A DNA stretch of 7,384 nt from Clostridiaceae bacterium (lineage in GTDB: Bacteria; Bacillota; Clostridia; DSM-8532), in NCBI GenBank assembly GCA_012842645.1, contig DUSJ01000413.1, positions 1 through 7,384 on the forward strand, given 5' to 3'. Position numbers and translations under genes: made by a program. Every line of letters begins with the position of its first letter. Within the stretch, counting starts at the first letter, position 1. Positions 1 through 4,411 of this stretch are shown piece after piece. Under the pieces are notes generated by a model. It worked only from the letters and a program-made list of their open reading frames with translations, did no database searches and was not told the DNA's origin.

Positions 1-2
1 AG

Positions 3-530
3 CTGTTCAATGACTCCTTTACCTTCGGCCAGAATCTTAACCCTGAAATCGCCCTGAATACTCCGTTCTTTGACGCGGAAGGAACTGTCAATAAGAATTA
101 TGTTTTTAACCTGATAGATAACGGCGTTCTTGCAGCTCCTTACTGCGACAAGAAAAATGCCCATAAATATGGTCTGACCCATACGGGAAGCGCGTCAGCC
201 GCTTATGACGGGGTGCCGCAGCCATCTTTGATAAGGCCGTATATAAAACGGACTGCCAACAGTGTAAAGGAATTGCTTGGCGGACAGCCTGGCATTCTTG
301 CATGGGTCTATGAGGGAGGAGATTTTACTCCCCAGGGCGACTATGCGGCACCGCTCCAGGTCGGTTTCCTGTTCGACGGCGAAAAAATCGTTGGCAGGCT
401 GCCTGAAGCCAACATTTCAGCTAATATATTCAACATGTTCGGCGACGGATACAGGGGTACGGCTCCTAATACCTTCCTGCCTTTCTCCACTTTCGATTTC
501 ACAGTTGTCGAGATGGACGTGTCATGGTAA
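3..530 (+). CDS. TldD/TldE (PmbA) family protein, C-terminal 175 residues, start outside window
   Basis: The reading frame is open from the window edge (first full codon at base 3) to TAA at 528-530. Seen: a segment 'FFDAEGTVNKNYVFNLIDNGVLAAPYCD', followed by 'HTGSAS', then 'GGDFTPQGDYAAPLQVGFLF', 'DGEKIVGRLPEANISANIF'. This order matches the C-terminal domain of TldD/TldE proteins (D-EG-, I-NG-L, TG-A, TG-FS--G-LI-NGK, -I-GN). TldD and TldE form a Zn-dependent protease pair that trims unfolded peptides and matures some modified peptides. The HExxxH region would lie upstream and cannot be seen. The Cys near the end of TldD that ligands zinc is not apparent: the tail ends 'FDFTVVEMDVSW' and the only Cys is in 'APYCDKK'. 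That favours a TldE/PmbA-like or divergent, possibly non-catalytic member (inference). Family assignment is firm; subtype is not. Confidence 0.88.
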   Translation: MFNDSFTFGQNLNPEIALNTPFFDAEGTVNKNYVFNLIDNGVLAAPYCDKKNAHKYGLTHTGSASAAYDGVPQPSLIRPYIKRTANSVKELLGGQPGILAWVYEGGDFTPQGDYAAPLQVGFLFDGEKIVGRLPEANISANIFNMFGDGYRGTAPNTFLPFSTFDFTVVEMDVSW

Positions 531-565
531 AGAAAGATGTCATCCTCAAGGATGCGAAGAATCTC

Positions 566-593
566 AAACGGGAGCGCAAAACGCTCCCGTTTT
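566..593 (+). terminator. Hairpin terminator between convergent genes
   Basis: An 11-bp perfect stem (566-576 with 582-592, core ACGGGAGCG/CGCTCCCGT) closes a 5-base loop (CAAAA) 36 bases after the TldD/E stop. The T run is short (TTTT before A594). Read from the other strand, the same hairpin is followed by TTTGAG and lies just beyond the nif3 stop, so it probably ends transcription from both sides. The stem is clear; efficiency is uncertain because both U tracts are short. Confidence 0.75.
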
Positions 594-605
594 ATATGCT
601 TTAGT

Positions 606-1397
606 TTAATAATACGTGAAAACGTCTTTTCCTGTGTATCGTACGATCTTAAGCTCAGGGAAACGTTCTTCGAGGATCTTCGCCATTTCCCCTACAAACA
701 CCTTTTCCGTCCCGTAATGGCCTGCGTCTATCGTAAATATCCCCTTGTGCAGAAGATCCCTGGCCGCATGGTATTTCAAGTCTCCCGTAACAAGGGCGTC
801 AGGACTGAGCTCTTTAAGCTTTCCAAGAATCCCGTCGTCATATGCGCCGTTATATACTGCAACTCTCATAACGACATCCGGTATTTCTCCTACATACCTT
901 ACAACATTTAGGGAAAGTCTCGTTTTTACCATGTCAAGGAAAGCTTCCCCGCTCATCGGGACTGCGTCACCCACTCTGCCTGCCCCGTATTTCAGTCCCA
1001 GGCCAGGCAGGCATCTCTCATCAAGTATACGTATATTGTCCAGATCCAGAATCCTGCAAAGCATAAAGGCAAGGCCGTCTGCCGCCGAGTCGAAATTGGT
1101 ATGGTATCCGTACAGGGCCAAATCATTTTTTATTGCCTTGATTATGATATCGCTTTCCGCGTTGCCGCCGGCAAAAGATTTTATTCCTCTGAAAATGGCC
1201 GGATGATGGGAAAGCACCAACTGGCAGCCCTGGCTGATGGCAAGGTCAACTGCGTCTTCGTCAGCGTCAAGGCAGACTAGGATTCCTGAAATATCCGCGT
1301 CCATGTCCCCAAGAATGAGACCGCTGTTGTCATAGTGTTCCTGGAATAACAGAGGAGCCAGTTCCTCCAAAAATGAAACGATCTTTTCAAGTTTCAT
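606..1397 (-). CDS. Nif3-like dinuclear metal centre protein (YqfO/YbgI family)
   Basis: This 263-residue protein belongs to the NIF3 family: toroidal hexamers with a two-metal site per subunit, often annotated 'GTP cyclohydrolase 1 type 2 homolog'; the cellular role is not settled. Seen in order: 'DNSGL' (23-27), 'LSHHP' with H64/H65, 'YHTNFD' with H99 and D103, 'TGDLKYH' (204-210), and 'DAGHYGTE' with H227 and E231. These match the usual metal ligands. The length matches the short E. coli YbgI-type form; the PII-like insertion of the ~370-residue Bacillus YqfO type is absent. The usual 'VAVCGGSG' segment reads 'VAVYNGAYDDG' (179-189), a local divergence. The gene starts 4 bp after the trmK stop, with a GGGAGG site inside trmK, so the two genes are co-transcribed and probably translationally coupled. 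No separate promoter is seen. Confidence 0.95.
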   Translation of the reverse strand: MKLEKIVSFLEELAPLLFQEHYDNSGLILGDMDADISGILVCLDADEDAVDLAISQGCQLVLSHHPAIFRGIKSFAGGNAESDIIIKAIKNDLALYGYHTNFDSAADGLAFMLCRILDLDNIRILDERCLPGLGLKYGAGRVGDAVPMSGEAFLDMVKTRLSLNVVRYVGEIPDVVMRVAVYNGAYDDGILGKLKELSPDALVTGDLKYHAARDLLHKGIFTIDAGHYGTEKVFVGEMAKILEERFPELKIVRYTGKDVFTYY

Positions 1398-1401
1398 TTC
1401 A

Positions 1402-2103
1402 TCAGCCTCCCATAAGATTCAAAAGGTTTGTAAGGTCCTCCAGCAGTTTTTCTTCCTGTAAAAACTGCGTATCGTCCCTGCCCGCTCCTGCCTGTTTCAT
1501 TCCGGCAACTATCTTCTGCTGTCTTTTTATATGATTCTGAAGCCATTCCCCAAGCAAAGGATCGCCGTTTTCAACCAGCTTCTCTCCTATTATTTCATCG
1601 ATCTTTTCCCAGTTTTTTCTTACATTTCCGGTATAGCCCGTGCGTATGACCTGGTAAAGCTTATCGCCTTCGCGGACAAGCCTTTCGTCATTTATTTCAA
1701 AGCCGTTTTTCCATAAAAAAGGCCTTACAAGTTCCTGGTTCGTCATGGGCTGGAGGATCAGGCACTTCGCTGCCATGGCTTTGCTTATCGATTCCTGAAT
1801 AAGCCGGGTTATAAGGATGCCGCCCATACCCGCCATTATGACAACATCGGCCTCATTATCCCTTATTGCATCAAGACCGTTTCCGAGACGAATCTCCATG
1901 CGGTCTTCAAGGTTATACTTTTTCACTGTTCTTATGGCTCTTTCAAGGGGGCCGGTTTTGACATCGCAGGCAATGGCTTTCCTGCATCTTTGGTTAAGAA
2001 GCGCGCAGGCAGGCAGCAAAGCGTGGTCGGTTCCGATATCTGCGAGGATATCGCAATCGGGGATCATATCATATATCAGTTTCAATCTGCCTTTCAGAAC
2101 CAT
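1402..2103 (-). CDS. trmK: tRNA (adenine(22)-N1)-methyltransferase TrmK
   Basis: TrmK (YqfN in Bacillus) uses S-adenosylmethionine to methylate N1 of A22 in the D arm of certain tRNAs; it is cytosolic. Seen in this 233-residue protein: SAM-binding motif I 'ADIGTDHALLP' (21-31), an acidic residue after the next strand ('ACDVKTGPL', D47), 'GNGLDAI' (75-80), the family signature 'AGMGGILI' (91-98), and 'LQPM' (117-120). Residues from about 165 to the end are charged and helical, fitting the C-terminal coiled-coil domain. The length is close to the Bacillus protein (about 238). The start is supported by GAAGAGG, whose AGAGG ends 5 bases before ATG. The 70-base stretch between the tRNA terminator and this start has no good promoter (best pair TTCAGG-17-TAAGAA), so either a weak promoter or read-through past the tRNAs drives it. 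In other Firmicutes the pair follows rpoD; here it follows tRNAs. Confidence 0.95.
   Translation of the reverse strand: MVLKGRLKLIYDMIPDCDILADIGTDHALLPACALLNQRCRKAIACDVKTGPLERAIRTVKKYNLEDRMEIRLGNGLDAIRDNEADVVIMAGMGGILITRLIQESISKAMAAKCLILQPMTNQELVRPFLWKNGFEINDERLVREGDKLYQVIRTGYTGNVRKNWEKIDEIIGEKLVENGDPLLGEWLQNHIKRQQKIVAGMKQAGAGRDDTQFLQEEKLLEDLTNLLNLMGG
1406..1411 (-). promoter_or_regulatory. nif3 Shine-Dalgarno embedded in the end of trmK
   Basis: On the minus strand GGGAGG forms part of the last two Gly codons of trmK (GGA GGC TGA), and ATG of nif3 follows 8 bases after the motif. Its place inside the upstream reading frame fixes the nif3 start at 1397 and suggests that ribosomes finishing trmK restart on nif3. 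Confidence 0.8.
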
Positions 2104-2172
2104 AATAACCTCTTCGGGAATTCTTATGCCCTTGTCTCATTACCCTGAATTTCTCCAACAGATGCCGGGAAT

Positions 2173-2205
2173 AAAAAAAAGATGATTGCTGAGCAACCAT
2201 CTTTT
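2173..2205 (-). terminator. Intrinsic terminator after the tRNA pair
   Basis: On the minus strand AAAAGATG, a G-U pair and TTGC (2205-2193) pair with GCAA and CATCTTTT around a 3-base loop (TCA). This makes a 13-bp stem running into eight Ts (2180-2173). It starts 9 bases after the CCA end of the second tRNA. The plus strand of the same hairpin ends in TTTTCTTT, but no plus-strand gene ends here. This is the strongest terminator in the window. Confidence 0.9.
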
Positions 2206-2214
2206 CTTTATTTA

Positions 2215-2291
2215 TGGTGGGCCTTCAGGGACTCGAACCCCGGACCAACCGGTTATGAGCCGGTTGCTCTAACCAACTGAGCTAAAGGCCC
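2215..2291 (-). tRNA. tRNA-Ile2 (anticodon CAT, lysidine type)
   Basis: A 77-base cloverleaf on the minus strand. The acceptor stem GGGCCTT/AAGGCCC is followed by discriminator A and an encoded CCA (2217-2215). The D arm is GCTC-AGTTGGTTA-GAGC, the anticodon loop CTCATAA has CAT at 2257-2255, and the T arm contains GGTTCGAGTCC. The anticodon alone allows Met, initiator Met or Ile2. Paired first base G1-C72 excludes the usual initiator. The GGGCCT acceptor stem with A73 and the loop CTCATAA resemble tRNA-Ile species of Firmicutes rather than elongator Met (typically GGCGG..., loop TTCATAC). I therefore call it Ile2, in which C34 is converted to lysidine by TilS to read ATA. That tRNA is present is near certain; Ile2 over Met is an inference from memory of related sequences. 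Confidence 0.9.
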
Positions 2292-2294
2292 AAG

Positions 2295-2370
2295 TGGCTC
2301 CCCAAGTTGGACTCGAACCAACGACCCTGCGGTTAACAGCCGCATGCTCTACCAACTGAGCTATTGAGGA
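2295..2370 (-). tRNA. tRNA-Asn (anticodon GTT)
   Basis: A 76-base cloverleaf on the minus strand. The acceptor TCCTCAA pairs with TTGGGGA (one T-G pair), with discriminator G and encoded CCA (2297-2295). The D arm is GCTC-AGTTGGTA-GAGC, the anticodon stem TGCGG/CCGCA, the loop CTGTTAA gives anticodon GTT (2337-2335), and the T arm contains GGTTCGAGTCC. It is first in a two-tRNA unit; only 3 bases separate it from the next tRNA, so the two mature from one precursor. Position 22 is G in both, so neither is an expected TrmK substrate. Confidence 0.97.
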
Positions 2371-2405
2371 AAGTTAATGCATTCATATTATGAAGCGCAA
2401 AATCT

Positions 2406-2434
2406 ATTATACTTATAAAGCCTCTTTCGGTCAA
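2406..2434 (-). promoter_or_regulatory. Sigma-A type promoter for the tRNA pair
   Basis: On the minus strand a -35 box TTGACC (2434-2429), a 17-base spacer and a perfect -10 box TATAAT (2411-2406) are followed by a predicted start near 2399, about 29 bases before tRNA-Asn. The -35 box lies only 12 bases beyond the stop codon of the XRE gene, so the promoter occupies nearly the whole gap. Strength and position fit a stable-RNA promoter. Confidence 0.85.
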
Positions 2435-2446
2435 GAATTTTTTTAT

Positions 2447-2911
2447 TTATTTATTCCCCTGCATCATCAGTATCTGGAGCGCCATATACCGTTTCAGGGC
2501 ATTCTCGGTCTGGAGCGAAACATCTTCGAGGAACAGGTTGTACAAATTCCTGTCTTCCAGCATATACCTCGCTTCCAGCACACGGCTTACCAGGTTGTTA
2601 ATCTTCCTGAGGAAATCCTGGTCCGACAGAGTATTTAGATTGCGTTCCCTGGCAAGAGTCAGCTTCAAAAGGGACGGAATCCTTGAGAGGTACTTGTCTT
2701 CCTTTGGTTCTATGCCTAAAAGCATCTCGATATCGATATCCAGCTCATGTATGATCCGGAGTATGATATCAAGGTTAGGATTCGTTTTCCTGCCGTTTTC
2801 GATTTGGGACAGGTATCCGGGCGATATTTCAACCAGCCTGGCAAACTCATTCAGGGTGTAGCCCTTTTCCTCCCTCTTGGCCTTAATAACCTCTCCAAAA
2901 TTTATTTCCAT
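2447..2911 (-). CDS. XRE-family helix-turn-helix transcriptional regulator
   Basis: A 154-residue protein with an N-terminal Cro/C1-type HTH over residues 4-66: 'FGEVIKAKREEKGYTLNEFARLVEISPGYLSQIENGRKTNPNLDIILRII'. The turn and recognition helix are 'EISPGYLSQIENGRK' (28-42), the most typical part of the family. Residues 70-154 are charged, Leu-rich and probably helical (for example 'FLRKINNLVSRVLEARYML'), consistent with an oligomerisation or ligand domain, but I do not recognise it. The start is set by AGGGGAG (2924-2918) with a 6-base spacer. The gene begins 22 bp after the tyrS stop on the same strand with no terminator or evident promoter between, so it is probably co-transcribed with tyrS. 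Its target is unknown; self-control of the operon or nearby genes is possible but unshown. Confidence 0.9.
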   Translation of the reverse strand: MEINFGEVIKAKREEKGYTLNEFARLVEISPGYLSQIENGRKTNPNLDIILRIIHELDIDIEMLLGIEPKEDKYLSRIPSLLKLTLARERNLNTLSDQDFLRKINNLVSRVLEARYMLEDRNLYNLFLEDVSLQTENALKRYMALQILMMQGNK

Positions 2912-2933
2912 TTTCAGCTCCCCTATTAAACCC

Positions 2934-4163
2934 CTATTCCAGGATCACCCTATGGAAAGATTTCTTGCCTTTGCGCACCATGATTTCATTATCAGCAAAA
3001 TCGGATGCGGTTATTATCTTGTCTACAGACTCGACCCTGATATCATTTATCGAAAGTCCTCCCTGCTGAATGAGGCGTCTTCCCTCGCTCTTTGAAGGCA
3101 CAAGTCCCGTTGCCGCCAGCAGATCCAGGACATTCATTCCGTCACCCAGCATATCCCTGGTGATTTTTACGGAAGGAATATTTTCCTTCGATCCGCCCTG
3201 TCCGAACAGCGCTTCGGCGGCATCCCTCGCTTTCTGTGCCTCCGGCTCGCCATGCACTATCCTGGTAACCTCGTAAGCAAGGATCTTCTTCGCTTCGTTC
3301 AGTTGGGCATCCTTCCATTGGGCCATCTTCTCAATTTCAGACATGGGCAGGAACGTCAGGAGTTTAAGGCACTTGATAACATCCGCATCGTCAACGTTTC
3401 TCCAGTACTGGTAGAAATCATAGGGGCTTGTTTTGCTGGGGTCAAGCCATACGGCGCCGGCCTGGGTCTTGCCCATCTTTTTGCCTTCGCTCGTTGTCAG
3501 GAGCTGGAATGTCATGCCATATGCCTCTGCGCCCTCGACACGCCTGATCAGGTCAACGCCGGCCAGGATATTGCTCCACTGGTCGTCGCCCCCGAGCTGG
3601 ATCTTGCATCCATAATCCTGGTACAGTTTTAAGAAGTCATAACCCTGCATGAGCATATAATTGAACTCTATAAAAGACAAGCCTCTTTCAAGCCTGCTTT
3701 TGAAGCATTCGGCAGCAAGCATTCGGTTGACCGAAAAATGGACGCCGATCTCCCTCAGGAACGATACATAATTGAGATCAAGCAGCCAGTCCCCGTTGTT
3801 TACCATTATCGCCTTTCCTTCTCCGAAATCAACCAGGCCCTTCATCTGATCGCGGAAACGTGAACCATTATACTCGATTTCTTCCCGGGTAAGCATTTTT
3901 CTCATATCGGTCCTGCCTGACGGATCACCAACCATCGCCGTTCCGCCGCCGATTAGAGCAATGGGCTTGTGTCCTGCTCTTTGCATATGGGACATAACTA
4001 TAAGCTGGAGCAGGTGTCCTACGTGAAGGCTGTCGGCAGTCGGGTCGAAACCTATATAGAAAGTTACCTTTTCGTTTCCAAGGAGCTCCCTTATCTTTTC
4101 TTCATGCGTAGTCTGGGCAATAAATCCGCGTTCTTTCAGTGTGTCGAAAACATTAACGCTCAT
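2934..4163 (-). CDS. tyrS: Tyrosyl-tRNA synthetase
   Basis: A cytosolic class I aminoacyl-tRNA synthetase (409 residues) that activates Tyr with ATP and charges tRNA-Tyr. Seen: '[16 protein letters not shown]' (35-50) with the HIGH motif as H47-V-G-H50, 'GDPSG' (79-83), the Tyr-binding 'YMLMQGYD' with Y169, Q173 and D176, 'GGDDQW' (191-196), and the KMSKS loop as KMGKT (229-233). Residues about 343-405 form an S4-type RNA-binding domain ('[31 protein letters not shown]'). All catalytic motifs are intact and the length fits bacterial TyrRS (about 400-425). The start is supported by AAGGAA with a 7-base spacer. A good promoter lies about 100 bases upstream. The leader, about 90 bases, contains no T-box sequence, although T-boxes are common before tyrS in Firmicutes. 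An XRE regulator gene follows 22 bp downstream. Confidence 0.98.
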   Translation of the reverse strand: MSVNVFDTLKERGFIAQTTHEEKIRELLGNEKVTFYIGFDPTADSLHVGHLLQLIVMSHMQRAGHKPIALIGGGTAMVGDPSGRTDMRKMLTREEIEYNGSRFRDQMKGLVDFGEGKAIMVNNGDWLLDLNYVSFLREIGVHFSVNRMLAAECFKSRLERGLSFIEFNYMLMQGYDFLKLYQDYGCKIQLGGDDQWSNILAGVDLIRRVEGAEAYGMTFQLLTTSEGKKMGKTQAGAVWLDPSKTSPYDFYQYWRNVDDADVIKCLKLLTFLPMSEIEKMAQWKDAQLNEAKKILAYEVTRIVHGEPEAQKARDAAEALFGQGGSKENIPSVKITRDMLGDGMNVLDLLAATGLVPSKSEGRRLIQQGGLSINDIRVESVDKIITASDFADNEIMVRKGKKSFHRVILE

Positions 4164-4259
4164 TTTCTACTTCCTTTCCTTAAGCTGAATGTTAATCCGT
4201 TCTCTGCAAGATCGAACTGCGTATTTTTTTAAAGTATTATAAATGCCTTATAAAATAAT

Positions 4260-4289
4260 ATTATATTATATATTCCTGCTCATAGTCAA
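4260..4289 (-). promoter_or_regulatory. Predicted tyrS promoter
   Basis: On the minus strand TTGACT (4289-4284), an 18-base spacer and TATAAT (4265-4260) give a predicted start near 4253 and a leader of about 90 bases. The flanking DNA is very AT-rich and holds further TATAAT-like strings (for example near 4237), so the exact -10 could differ. It is divergent from the PBP promoter, with 27 bases between the two -35 regions. Confidence 0.7.
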
Positions 4290-4316
4290 AGACAACTGGA
4301 CATGGAAATCAAAAAC

Positions 4317-4345
4317 TTTTATGACATGATCTTTTGTGCTATAAT
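4317..4345 (+). promoter_or_regulatory. Predicted extended -10 promoter of the PBP gene
   Basis: A perfect TATAAT at 4340-4345 is preceded by TGC, the extended -10 form. The -35 position at a 17-base spacing (4317-4322) reads TTTTAT, a poor match, which an extended -10 can offset. The predicted start near 4352 leaves a leader of about 60 bases before the PBP start codon. Confidence 0.65.
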
Positions 4346-4357
4346 TACAGCATACTG

Positions 4358-4380
4358 CAGTCAGGCGTACGGCTTGACTG
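4358..4380 (+). promoter_or_regulatory. Leader hairpin upstream of the PBP gene
   Basis: A 9-bp stem (CAGTCAGGC with GCTTGACTG, one G-U pair) closes a 5-base loop GTACG and lies just after the predicted transcription start. No U tract follows, so it is not a standard terminator. It could stabilise the 5' end of the mRNA, act as an RNA element, or as DNA be an inverted-repeat binding site. The function is not known. Confidence 0.45.
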
Positions 4381-4388
4381 ATTATTTG

Positions 4389-4411
4389 TCCTTTATTAAG
4401 GAGGATATCCT
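4389..4411 (+). promoter_or_regulatory. PBP ribosome binding site with flanking complements
   Basis: The Shine-Dalgarno AAGGAGG (4398-4404) lies 7 bases before ATG and fixes the start at 4412. TCCTT at 4389-4393 can pair with AAGGA (4398-4402) around a 4-base loop, masking part of the site. The bases between the site and the start codon complete a perfect 10-base palindrome, AGGATATCCT (4402-4411). Both structures are short and may only modestly affect translation. Confidence 0.6.

Noticed and set aside
537..911. Plus-strand open frame of 124 codons over the end of nif3.
   Set aside because: It is antisense to well-supported nif3 motifs, has no family resemblance and no good ribosome site.
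745..1206. Plus-strand open frame of 153 codons inside nif3.
   Set aside because: It lies wholly antisense to conserved metal-binding motifs of nif3; it is a shadow frame.
2104..2172. A promoter for trmK (TTCAGG-17-TAAGAA).
   Set aside because: Both boxes match the consensus poorly, so I do not list it as a feature.
1402..2370. A functional link between trmK and the neighbouring tRNA genes.
   Set aside because: TrmK modifies A22. Both tRNA-Asn and the CAT tRNA have G at position 22, and a strong terminator separates them from trmK.
4236..4272. AT-rich TATAAT-like repeats as an origin-like or DNA-unwinding element.
   Set aside because: They are explained by the tyrS promoter region; no DnaA boxes or iterons are seen nearby.
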